The translations under genes were made by a program, and so were the position numbers. A model generated the notes under the pieces. That model did not search any database. It was not told the DNA's origin and worked only from the letters and a program-made list of their open reading frames with translations. From Annona cherimola (lineage: Eukaryota > Streptophyta > Magnoliopsida > Magnoliales > Annonaceae), in NCBI GenBank assembly GCA_030490835.1, contig CM059972.1:33211452-33275451 (forward strand): a stretch of DNA of 64,000 bases. Direction: 5' to 3'. Positions 44,141 through 55,053 of the stretch are shown here, piece after piece. How positions within the stretch are numbered: position 1 is the stretch's first letter; every line of letters begins with the position of its first letter.

Positions 44141-44152
44141 ATTCCTGAATCA

Positions 44153-45657
44153 ATGGCTCCAAAGTCCAGACCTCCCAAACTAGCTGTCTCAAAACCATCC
44201 CTCAAACCAGTTCCCAGACAGTCTACATCCCATACCGACGACGAAGTGCCTAGGAGACAACGCACTTCCTCAAAGCGAGCCCGAGAAGAACCATCTACTT
44301 CCACTGGCCGCCGAGTGCGTTTTCAAACGGGAACCCCGTCAAACACAGCAGGTCATGAGAACAAGCCCAAACCTCACAAAGCACCCAATCTGGGGCAAGA
44401 AGAAGGGGCAATATTGCTGTAAAAGCCCAAGTACTAAAGATGTCGACTACGTAATTCAAAATCGAACTCCAGCACAGTCGGTTCTACAAGCACTTCTACG
44501 AACGGAAGGTATTCATCCCTAAGATCATTGATTTCAAGTTTCTCAAAGATTATGGGTCGGATATAGAAGATCTTTTGGAATTTCAAGGTTGGACCAAGCT
44601 ACTAAAGGAAGATGAAAGGGTCTATCCAGATCTAACCAGGATCTTCTATTACCTATGGGATGAGGAATATTACAGCAGTTTTGTAAAAGGAGTTAGCATG
44701 TTCTTTGGAATTGGAGTAACTCCAAGTTTTGAAGGAGCTATGATCAATATCGGACAGATACTTGAGGTACCACATGTAGATGAGCCGCTTCCTGTAAATC
44801 TTTCACTTGATCAGATATACAATCAACTCACTCGGAGCAACAAATATCATCCCGGGATCAAGTTTTTACACTACATGGATCTGTCCCCAAGGCTGCGGGT
44901 TCTACGCCTGCTAATAGCTCATTGCATCTATCCCAAAGGCGGAGGAAGAAATCAGTTGAATTCTCAAGAAGCCGGGATACTATGGAAGATTGTGAACAGG
45001 GTAAAAGTCAGCCTTCCCCGTTTATTCCTTGAAGCCCTTAGTTGTAGAAAGGACAATCCACGGGGAGTCCTACCCTATGGTACTTGGATCACGAAGATTC
45101 TTTAGCATTTCGAGGTGGATATTGAAGGTGAGCCCTTCGAAGTATTGAAATCCACCAATGCAATCAATAAGTCATTGATCTAGAGAATGAAGATCAATGT
45201 AAATGAGCTTAGGGCGGAAGCAGAGGCTCCTGAAGAAGGACAAGCACATACTGAGGGGGAGCAGCCTCCAGAGGCAGAACCTGCTCCACCACAGGACATT
45301 CATGAGGAGCCCGCCTCTCTTATGACACATGGATCTTTCTCTCCACAGGGATCAGCCATACCAGATCCGGCGCCTCAACCTTCATCCCAGGAGGCCAGTT
45401 TACAGACTATTCGAGATGAGATAGCTGCCCTACGAGAAGAAATGGATCAACAAGAGAATAGAATCACAATTCCCGTCTCCGGGGTCCTCACAACTATCAT
45501 GGATATGCATTCCCGACAAGATCGTATTGATCGAGAAATGCGTACCATTAGATATCATCTCGCATCTGGGCGACACCGAAATAAGCCCATACCTGAACTT
45601 GATCCATTTGAATCCGGATCAGTTCATCGAGATCCAACTCCCGCACTTGTCTCTTAA
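44153..45657 (+). pseudogene. copia2 ORF3 (post-pol, envelope-position ORF)
   Basis: The ATG at 44153 gives MAPKSRPPKLAVSK and a basic, NLS-like segment (SSKRAREEPSTSTGRRVRF). After a frameshift between 44422 and 44470 the frame reads RFYKHFYERKVFIPKIIDFK, FQGWTKLLKEDERVYPDLTR, LLIAHCIYPKGGGRNQL and LPYGTWITKIL, then stops TAG at 45103-45105 and 45181-45183. The C-terminus is Pro/Glu-rich with a coiled coil (IRDEIAALREEMDQQENRI). It sits where Sireviruses of the SIRE type carry their so-called envelope-like ORF, but no signal peptide or membrane helix is visible. The core resembles ORF3 of the gypsy elements G1 and G2. Confidence 0.75.
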
Positions 45658-46073
45658 TTTTACTCATCAGCTCATGTTCGACCCATCAAACTCATTCAAT
45701 CTTCATATCCCATTACCAAATTTCAATTCACCAAATCCTTGGTAATTGAGCCGTTTTTGAAGGATTGACAAAAAGGGGGAGATAGGATAGAGTTTTTTGA
45801 GTGCATAGCATAGGCTTTAGAACATTTTGGGTTGGGTAGCTTGTATTTAGGTTTTACTTTTTCTTTTGCTTTACATTGTAATCTATATGAATCATGATAA
45901 TATGAAACTTTATGTTCTATGAAACTCGTTTTATGTTCTAATATTCGTTTCATGCATGTTATACTTTGTTTGAAAGATATTGTGATGATTTGTCTTGGAA
46001 ACTATATGAATGAGATTTTCTTGAAAGGTACAATCTCAAATTAAATTTTGTCAATCATGAAAAAGGGGGAGAT
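45251..46073 (+). other. copia2 polypurine tract and upstream copies
   Basis: CTGAGGGGGAGC lies at 45251-45262, AAAAAGGGGGAGAT near 45770-45783 and AAAAAGGGGGAGAT at 46060-46073, the last directly before the 3' LTR. The stretch 45658-46060 holds no gene. Confidence 0.78.
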
Positions 46074-47695
46074 TGTTGGAAACAATGTTTAAAACAAAAC
46101 AAAATTGACCAAAGCATAAGTTTTGATGATTAACAAAGTCAAATTTGAGTATAAAGTGATTACTAATGATTATGTTGAATGTCTTAAGGAATGAAATCAG
46201 CCAAGTCGATTCCCAAGTCGACTTGGACTTCGACTTAGGGTGAAGTCGATCCCAAAGTTGACTCCACCTTCGACCTCAAACGAAACCTCATGGCCAGAGT
46301 TGAAATTGGAAGGAGAGCAGCTGAAGTCGCAGGCCAAGTCGACTCCACTTGCGACTTGGAAGCCAAGTCGCAGACGAAGTCGACTCCAGCATCGACTTGG
46401 AGATGCACAGTTCCTTCCAGAGTTGATTTTGGGACAGAACATTCCGAAGTCGCAGTCAAAGTCGACTCCAGTTTGCGACTTGGGCGAAGTCGCAGACGAA
46501 GTCAACCCCAAGATCGACTTGAGGTTTTCAAAGTTCAAGACACAAGTTCAAGCTCATTTTCAAGATGAAGACTAATACAAAACTAAGCAAGCAAGGTGCA
46601 TACAAATTTTCAAGCTCTTTAAGATTCACAAGATGTGAAGACAATCCAGAATAAAAATAATTAAAGGAAAGAAACTAAGCAAGATAGAGGAAAATCAAAC
46701 AAGGATCAAACTGATTCAGCACAAGGACTGGTCAAGTCGCACCCCAAGTCGACTCCAAGATCGACTTGAGGTCAAGTCTGAAACCAAGTCGACCCAGAAC
46801 TCAGACTTGGAAACTGCAGAACTGCCGAAGTCGTACACGAAGTCGACTCCAGCATGCGACTTGGGCAAAGTCGCACACGAAGTCGACTCCACCTGCGACT
46901 TGGGGAAGTAACGTTCAAATTTTCGAACGTTGGAACATTTATTGCGCGCCAACCACTTGTATAACGTTCAAAATCTTCCCTCCTCTATATATAGACACTC
47001 AAGCAAATGTGGAAACACACAAGACAGAGTCTAAAGAGAGGAAAGAAGTGCAAGCAAGAGTTCTTATTTGCTTTTCTCTAAATTTGAGTGATCTATACAC
47101 CTTCAAAGGAAGAACAAGCTTCAAAGTTGAAAATAGCTTCAACGAAACACAACCGGTTGCTTCTATAGATTCTTCCTCAAGCTGAAACTTGCCTACACAA
47201 CTCAGTAAAGTGTAGATCTTCCTTATTCTTACATTATTGTTTATTTTTAGTGCTTGGTTTGAGTTTGGTGTATCAAACCAAGACGTTGCAAGTAGAGTTG
47301 TGATTGAAGTGTAACTCATCATCTACTTGTGTCAATTGTATAAGCCTCCTAGAGCTAGAATCTAGAAGAGAGCATAGACTCTGATTGTATATGCCCCCTA
47401 GAGCTAGAATCTAGAAGAGAGCGGAGACTCTAAGTGTATTCGCGGAATACATAGTGGAACCCAAGTCACAACGGTGTGTGAGCTTGGAAGAGTGGAGTTG
47501 GGAAAGGTTGCCCAAACCACTATAAATCTTGCCTACTGTTTTACATTATTGCTTTCATTATCTCATTGCTCTCTATTTGTTTCAATCGAGGGGATTAAGC
47601 TTTCAAGGGGTTAAGTTTTTAATTTACCAAAGAATTTTATAAGAACCCAATTCACCCCTCCCCTCTTGGGTGTTGCCATTAACTCGGGACCAACA
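46074..47695 (+). mobile_element. copia2 3' LTR
   Basis: TGTTGGAAACA...GGGACCAACA, 1,622 bp. It is 39 bp longer than the 5' LTR because of one extra GTCGAC-containing unit around 46863-46902. The TATA box is at 46986-46993. Confidence 0.93.
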
Positions 47696-47700
47696 GTTTT

Positions 47701-47911
47701 GAGGTCGCTGCGGGAGTCGACTTGGGGATTGACTTGGCCTAAGTCGATGCCTAAGTCGACTTGGAAATCGACTTGACCTGTCATGCTTCAATTTCTTCAT
47801 TTGTATATCCTTTAATCATCTTCACAAACATGTTAGTAACCAAAACTTACTCAAATTGATTTGCTAATCATCAAAACACAGAGTTGGCTTATTTTCCACA
47901 TGTTTCCAACA
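47701..47911 (-). mobile_element. copia1 5' LTR, last segment
   Basis: It resumes after copia2 with GAGGTCGCTG and ends CCAACA at 47911, matching 7862-8074 of the 3' LTR. The TSD-like CTATG follows. Confidence 0.9.
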
Positions 47912-48215
47912 CTATGTATGCGTCCAAAGGGACAAATGTATGAAAATCACGTTGAAGTCATGTTTTAATGATATTACAAACATGATTGTACTTATGTGAA
48001 TTATTTCAATAGAAAGAAGATATGATTCGTTTTATGATGATATGGATGAATCTATTATGAATGCTTATGTGATGAAAGAAAAATAAAGAATTTTTTTTTG
48101 GACAAGATCTAATTAAGTACCCGCCGCGTGATCAGGGTAACAATCCTGACTCACATTTATCAATCGACAAGATCCTAGAGTAAGGTTTCTAGGCACCCCG
48201 GTTCGAGGCGCCACA
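47912..48215 (+). mobile_element. LTR C, right segment
   Basis: This is the end of LTR C after copia1, with the conserved GTGATCAGG/CCTGACTCAC inverted repeat (48126-48153) and the terminal GGCGCCACA. It is followed by ACGGC, the degenerate partner of ATGGG at 5162-5166. Confidence 0.75.
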
Positions 48216-49388
48216 ACGGCCCCCCTCTACATAGGCCAAGTCGCTTGAAAAGGCGAAATGCCGGCGGCACCCTCCCTGAAATGAGAGAAGGAACGGATAG
48301 CCGCCCAGCTAGTGGGTTATCTAATGAAAGAGTTTCTCTCCTAAGGAGGAAAGGGTAATCACTTGGTAAGTGTCACCTACCAGACAGACAGAAACGTAAT
48401 GCATAATCCATATGTTTGTTTTGAAAATATTTTATAGAAAATATTTTGTTTCTCTCCTAAGGAGGAAAGGGTGATCACTAGGTAAGTGTCACCTACCAGA
48501 CAGACAGAAACGTAATGCATGATGCATATGTTTGTTTTGAAAAGATTTTAAAGGTTTCTCTCCTAGGGAGGAAAGGGTGATCACTTGGTAAGTGTCACCT
48601 ACCAGACGGACAGAAACGTAATGCATGATGCATATGCTTATTTTGAAAAGGTTTCATGGAAAATGTTTTAAGGACATGAGAATGTCCTTGCAGAAAGGAA
48701 GTTTTTTGAAAAATGTTTTTATGTTCATGAAAAAGATGTTTATATGTTAAGTTTGCAAGCATATGTTTTATGAAAGATTTTATGAAAAGGTTTTTATTCC
48801 ATTGGTAGTTGATCACTTGCTAAATGTCTCTTATCGAATGGAGAGAAATGCATTTTCGAATGGTTTACATGAATGATTTCCATGAATGGTTTATGAAAAG
48901 GTTTCTATTCCATTGATAGTGATCACTTGCTAAGTGTCTTCTATCGAATGGAGAGAAATGCATTTAAACAAAAGAAAAATGCTTGCTTATTGAGTTTCGA
49001 CTCATGTTTTGTTTTTCCAACCTCAGATAGGTGCAGAGAAGCCAAGAGATAAAAGGCATGTGTTGCTAAAGGAAAAGAGGAATCTACAAAGATTAGTAGA
49101 TTTTTGTATGAATAGATGCTCTAATGGGATATGATGAGAAAAGACATAGATTGTATGAAATTATGAAGTTATGAATAATATAAGAAATTGATGATCTATG
49201 ATGATATGGATAAATCCATTATAAATGATGATGAGTATACGTTATGTGATGAAAGAAAAGAAAAAAAAATTGGACGAGTTTCAATTAAGAACCTACCGTG
49301 TGATTAGGGCAACAATCCTGAGTCATGTTTACCAATCCAAAATGGTCCCGGAGTAAGGCTTCTAGGCACCCCGGTTCAGGGCGCCATA
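48216..49388 (+). mobile_element. LTR B0, right segment
   Basis: It matches B1 from ~52995 to 54171. It includes three tandem ~105-120-bp units (48329-48660), the hairpin AAGGACAT-GAGA-ATGTCCTT near 48670, and the end GCGCCATA (mutated from GCCACA). A Met-tRNA PBS follows. Confidence 0.85.
48329..48660 (+). repeat. Tandem ~105-120-bp units in LTR B
   Basis: Three units begin TTTCTCTCCTAAGGAGGAAA and contain GTGATCAC, CACTT-GGT-AAGTG and CGTAATGCATGATGCATATG. Equivalent triplets are at 53108-53430 in B1 and from 63748 to the window end in B2. A looser unit (GATCACTTGCTAA...) repeats at ~48807 and ~48925. Confidence 0.7.
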
Positions 49389-50268
49389 GAAATTGGTATC
49401 AGAGTAAGGATTGGTAAATAGGCGAGAGAAGGAGAAAATAAAGGATGATAGGTCTAATACCACAGAAGATGGTATCAGAGCAAGGATTGGTAAATAGGCG
49501 TGAAAAGAGAAAAATTATGAATGATACGAAAGGTGTGATACCACAGAAGTTGGTACTAGAATATGAATTGATGATAGGCAAAGATAATGTCTAGATCTAT
49601 ACGTTTATGAGGATATGATGCTTTTTATGATTAGACAAGAATGGTATCATATCAAAGAATAGTAGATGAGTATAGAAAGAGAAAATGAAAAGAAAGAAAA
49701 GGTATAATACCACATTAAGTTATATCATAGCAATGATTGGGAGATAAATGTAGAAAGAATAAAGGAATGGAAGAAATAGAAATCATGATATTTATATATC
49801 ATGATATAGAATTTGAATGCATGGATCAAGGAAGAAAGGAAATTGTTTGGGATTAATTTCTAATCTTGATGCATTTGAAGATAGGTGCAACGGGATTATC
49901 TCTCCACGATAATGATGAAAGGAATGATAAAGGCCCTTTTTGGTTTACAGAAACTGGAAAAGAGGATAAGGAAAGAAATATTTTATACTGACTTAGTCAG
50001 TAGTCTACACTAGTATAATCTAGTTGTAGACACTATAGACGAAGTTAGCAAAAGTCTCTTCTGACTTTTGAAAAAAATCAATGATGTTTTGATCATCTTT
50101 GCTATAAAATTAAATTTACACATATATGTCATGTGAGAACAGTGGATACTGACCTCTTTATTAGAGATGATTCATGATTGATAATATGATAAGATGAAAA
50201 TTGCGCAGCAGAAGCGTGATGGAAAATGATAGCTTTCGGGACGAAACCTAATGTAAGGGGGGTAGAAT
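49389..50268 (+). mobile_element. Internal region 1 of the long-LTR non-coding element
   Basis: This 880-bp region has no coding frame. It starts with the Met-tRNA PBS TGGTATCAGAG (49394) and repeats that site with its flank at 49470 and, degenerate, at 49551, ~49652 and ~49720. It ends with TTTCGGGACGAAACC and the PPT AAGGGGGGTAGAAT next to LTR B1. The GGGACGAAA plus PPT ending resembles Del/Tekay chromoviruses, so the element is probably a non-autonomous (LARD-like) derivative of one. Confidence 0.8.
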
Positions 50269-53200
50269 TGTGAATCCCCAATTTTAGGAACGTTTATGAA
50301 ACCCTAGGGTTATAATCCCTAGGTAATATCATTATATTTATGTGAATTATATATTAATGATATTTTGCAATATATGACATTAGAGGATTAAATAGCTAAT
50401 TATGGAATGTTAATTCGGATGAATAGTAAATGTAAATAGTGAAACATGAATAGTAAATGTGGGATTAAGGAATATGTTAAGTTAATCACTTTAGATTAAC
50501 TTCATTATAAAAGAGGAAAAAGGAAGCTTCCCACTAAAGGACAAAAGTGCTTTTTAGATTAAAATATTAATTTTCGGATTTTTATAAATTTTTGTGTAGA
50601 AAACATAGAAAAATACATATTTTGTAATCCGGACATCGGATTGGGGTGAAATTTTTTATAGATGGCCAAAATAATTTGAAGAACATGACGAATGGTCCAA
50701 GATTGATCAAAAACTATGAATTAAGGGTCAAGATTAAACGTCATTTGAAGATCGAAAAGGTAGCACACTTTTCATTAATTATAATTTCACTTTTGGGTTA
50801 TTTTGAATTAATTAAAAATCAAATTAATTAAAAAAAATCTGCACTTAACCCAAGGAGCCGTTGGGATGTTGTCATGTATGGATTTTTCCAAAATCAACAG
50901 CCCAAAATCAGTCTTATCTTAAGATCAACGGTTTGGATGAATTAAGCTTAAAATATACATTTTTTAATGAAATAAAAATAATTAAAATAGTCCGCTAGGG
51001 GGGAGTGAACAGTAGTAGGGGAGGCTGCAAATGGCTCAAGAAATTTCATGGATTTTGTAGAAAAATATTTAGAATTTAATACGTGGAGCTAAGGGGGTAA
51101 ATTGCAAATATGTAAAAAATACAATATTATAAATAGGGCAATGGGGTGAACAACCAAGGCACACCATTCCCAGCTCCAAGCTTGAGAAATTCAGCATTCC
51201 CACCCCCAAACACGTTTTTGGTCTTTAGTGAAAGAAGGAGAGAAGGAAAGAAAGAGAAAGGCCAAGTAGGAGAAGAGTTTTTCTGCTTGAGGTAAGGGAA
51301 TTCTTTCCAAAGTTTTTCTGAGTGTTAAGCAGGGTAAAACCATGCTTATATAATGCCTAAGCATGAGAAAATACATATAGTTATAATGCCTAATTGGAAT
51401 TATGCTAAAACATCAAAAATTTGGAGCAAAGATAAAGCATTTGGGAAAATCTTGTATAAAATGTGAAAATAATGCTCCAATATTGCTAAATGATGACATG
51501 GGATGAATTTTTATGATAGTTATGATGTTATAATGATGATATATTAATCTCATGAATTTTGGAATTAAGGATTATGCTTAAGTGAAATTATGTTGATTTT
51601 TAGTATATGGAGAAAATGATTTAATTAGCCAAGTTAATGATGATAAATTCAAAATTCATGAATTTTCTCATGATATACTAATGAGAGCTATGTCATGGTA
51701 TTTTTTGTTTTTGGAAAAAATGTCAATTTTTGAAACCCATAAACAGTAACCAACACGCAGTGAACAGCAACCTCGGATGAACAGTAACCTGCTACAGTAC
51801 GTGGACAGTAATCATGAACAGTGCATATGAACAGTGAACAGCGTGATTTTGGGAAAAATTAAGATTTTTTTATAAGGATGTATGGATTTAATTTTTAAGG
51901 ATTTATTGATAAAAATTCATACAATGAGGTAATGACCAAGTATTTATAAAGGGATAAACTCTATAAAAATGAGGTAATATGTGATCATAAAGCATGCATG
52001 GAAAGCAATCTAAGACATGGAATAGATGGATAAAATATCCAATTTTCTTGTATAGGAAGAGGAAAGGAGAAGGTTGACGACACGGACTGAGAAGGTAAGC
52101 AAGCAAACTTTTTGAAAATGATTTTATATGTTTTTATATTGTAACCATGGAATATGTTGGAACTGTTTTATCATAAGAAAATTCTTATGGCAGTAAGGAA
52201 AAATGTAGAGATATGCGGAAATTGTTTTATGATAAGCAAATCCTTAAGAAAAAGTGGAGAAATCTGGAAATGGTTGCATTATGACGGAGAAAGAAAAATC
52301 TTGATTTTTAAATAATATTTGGTTTTATCGAATGAATTTGAAATGATTTATTAAAATGTTTCGAAAGGGATTTAAGGAAGGCCAACCGATAATTGATTTG
52401 AATGACGACTCTTTTAAAAAGTAATGACCAAAGGATCATACAAGCTTACCCATGTGGCATGTGGACAAAGAATATGATATTGTATGAAAATTGAATTATG
52501 TGTTTGTATATCCTTTGTTAATGGAAAACCCAAAAATGGGAAGAAAAATATTTTCAAAGTCTTTTGTTTTCAAATATTAAAATATTTTTCAAAATTATTT
52601 TACCGATAAAAAATTATTTATAAATATTTTAGCAATGTTTGGAATTTACTATTTCCCAAACGTTTCCTTCAAATATTTTAAATGATTTTGAAATGTGTTA
52701 TTTAAATGTTTATAAAATTATTTAAGGTTGGTCATCCTTACAAAATATTTTTATTAACTTGTAAACTTGGGTTGTGCCAAGTTTTCAAGTTATAAAAGGG
52801 AATACAGGCTAAGGTTTGTACTATTTTTGAATGACATGCTAGCATTGAGTTTTGAAAAGGAAAAGTCACAGACTAGGGTCTGTGGAGTTTTATAAATGCA
52901 TGCTAGCATAATAATGTGAAGAAAGGAATGTGCACATGAGTTATGTACTAGGTCTACTATAGAGGATATGCAGACCAGACGCGGTTGCAAGATGGGCCCC
53001 TTTTACATAGGCCAAGTCGCTTGAAAAGGCGAAATGCCGGCAGCGCCCTCCCTGAAATGGGAGAAGGAATGGATAGCCACCCAGCTAGCAGGCTATCTAA
53101 TGAAAGGGTTTCTCTCCTAAGGAGGAAAGGGTGATCACTTGGTAAGTGTAACCTACCAGACGGACAGAAACGTAATGCATGATGCATATGTTTGTTTTGA

Positions 53201-54171
53201 AAAGGTTTTATAGAAAATATTTTGTTTCACTCCTGAGGAGGAAAGGGTGATCACTTGGTAAGTGTCACGTATCAGATAAACAGAAACGTAATGCATGATG
53301 CATATGTTTGTTTTGAAAAGGTTTTATGGGTTTCTCTTCTAAGGAGGAAAGGGTGATCACTTGGTAAGTGTCACCTACCAGACGAACAGAAACGTAATGC
53401 GTGATGCATATGCTTGTTTTGAAAAGGTTTTATGGAAAATGTTTTAAGGACATGAGAATGTCCTTGGAGAAAGGAAGTTTTATGAAAAATGTTTTTGTGC
53501 TCATGAAAAAGATGTTTATATGTTAAGTTTGCAAGCATATGTTTTATGAAAGGTTTTATGAAAAGGTTTTTATTCCATTGGTAGTTGATCGCTTGCTAAA
53601 TGTCTCCTATTGAATGGCGAAATGCATTTACGAATGGTTTATATGAATGGTTTACATGAATGATTTTCATGAATGGTTTATGAAAAGATTTCTATTCCAT
53701 TGATAGTTGATCACTTACTAAGTATCTTCTATCGAATGGAGAGAAATACATTTAAATGAAAGAAAAGTGTTTGCTTATTGAGTTTCGACTCATGTTTTGT
53801 TTTCCCAACCTCAGACAGGTGCAAGGAAAGCCAAGAGATAAAAGGCATGTGTTGCTAAAGAAAAAGAGGAATCTACAAAGGTTAGTAGATTTTTGTATGA
53901 ATAGATGCCCTAATGGGATATGATGAGAATGGACATAGGTTGTATGAAATTATGAATTTATGAATCATATAAGAATTTGATAATTTATGATGATATGGAT
54001 GAGTTCATTATGAATGATGATGAGTATATGTTATGTGATGAAAGAAAAGAAAAAAAATTGGACGAGTTTCAATTAAGAACCCGCCACGTGATCAGGGCAA
54101 CAATCCTGAGTCATGTTTACCAATCCAAAACGGTCCCGTAGTAAGGCTTCTAGGCACCCCGGTGTGCCACA
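50269..54171 (+). mobile_element. LTR B1 (complete)
   Basis: TGTGAATCCCC...GTGCCACA, 3,903 bp, uninterrupted, shared by internal regions 1 and 2. It includes AACAGTA micro-repeats (~51745-51845), the hairpin CACAGAC-TAGG-GTCTGTG (52867-52884), the tandem units (53108-53430) and AAGGACAT-GAGA-ATGTCCTT (~53445). No gene is seen. Confidence 0.88.
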
Positions 54172-55053
54172 GAAATTGGTATCAGAGCAAGGACTGGTAA
54201 ATAGGCGGGAGAAGGAGAAAACAATGGATGATAAGTCTTATGCCACAGAAGATGGTATCAGAGCAAGGATTGGTGAATATGCATGGAAAGGAAAAAATTA
54301 TGGATGATAGGAAAGGTGTGATACCACAGAAGTTGGAATTAGAATATGAATTGATAGATAGGCAAAGATAATGTCTATATCTATATGTTTATGAAGATAT
54401 GATGCTTTTTATAATGAGACAAGAATGGTATCATATCAAAGAATAGTAGATGAGTATAGAAAGAGTAAATGAAAAGAAAGAAAATGTATAATACCACAGG
54501 AAGTTATATCATAGTAATGATTGGGAGATAGATGTAGAAAGAATAAAGGAATGGAAGAAATAGAAATCATGATATTTATATATCATGATATATAATTTGA
54601 ATGACATGGATCAAGGAAGAAAGGAAATTGTTTGGGATTAATTTCAAATCTTGATGCATTTGAAGATAGGTGTGAGAGGATTATCTCTCCACGATAATGA
54701 TGAAAGGAATGATAAAGGCCCTTTATGGTTTACAGAAACTGGAAAAGAGGATAAGGAAACAAATAGTTTATACTGACTTAGTCAGTAGTCTACACTAGTA
54801 TAATCTAGTTGTAGACACTATAGACGTAGTTAGCAAAAGTCTCTTCTGACTTTTGAAAAAAATCAATGATATTTTGATAATCTTTGCTATTAAATTAAAT
54901 TGACACATATATGTCATGTGAGAGCAGTGGATACTGACCTCTTTAGTAGAGATGATTGATGATTGATAATATGATAAGATGAAAATTGTGCAGCAGAAGC
55001 GTGATAGAAAATGATAAGTTTCGGAATGAAACCTAATGTAAGGGGGGTGGAAT
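54172..55053 (+). mobile_element. Internal region 2 of the long-LTR non-coding element
   Basis: 882 bp, closely similar to internal 1 over its whole length. It has repeated PBS-like sites at ~54178 and ~54253 (TGGTATCAGAGC) and degenerate ones at ~54330 and ~54427. It ends TTTCGGAATGAAACC and AAGGGGGGTGGAAT. Non-coding. Confidence 0.8.

Larger units (their letters stand above)
36940..47695 (+). mobile_element. copia2: complete Sirevirus-type Ty1/copia element
   Basis: It is 10,756 bp with a perfect TSD GTTTT (36935-36939 and 47696-47700). The 5' LTR is 36940-38522 and the 3' LTR 46074-47695. It carries a Met-tRNA PBS, gag, protease, integrase, RT, RNase H, a palindromic and pyrimidine-rich leader, ORF3, three PPT-like tracts and the PPT. 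By eye the LTRs differ by about 30 substitutions (~2%) plus one 39-bp indel, so the insertion is fairly recent. Even so, gag-pol and ORF3 have many stops, and the RT active site is changed. Confidence 0.93.
6569..47911 (-). mobile_element. copia1: Sirevirus-type Ty1/copia element split by three insertions
   Basis: On the minus strand the order is 5' LTR, PBS, gag, protease, integrase, RT, RNase H, PPT, 3' LTR. The 3' LTR (6569-8074) is 1,506 bp. The 5' LTR pieces (19276-19316, 35687-36939, 47701-47911) add up to 1,505 bp, which confirms the reconstruction. The flanks are CTACG (6564-6568) and CTATG (47912-47916), a TSD with one difference. Insertions removed from the count are solo LTR A2 (9481-15353), the G1/G2 gypsy nest (19317-35681) and copia2 (36940-47695). 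Two gag zinc knuckles, repeated GGGGGAG tracts and GTCGAC-rich LTRs point to the Sirevirus lineage. All ORFs are broken. Confidence 0.9.

Noticed and set aside
43530..44148. 180- and 97-codon ORFs rich in Ser, Leu, Phe
   Set aside because: These are translations of a CT-rich leader; apparent hydrophobic helices are composition artefacts, so I do not call a membrane protein.
44153..45657. Calling ORF3 a viral envelope protein
   Set aside because: The position fits the literature label envelope-like, but there is no signal peptide, transmembrane helix or cleavage motif, and the N-terminus looks nuclear-targeting.
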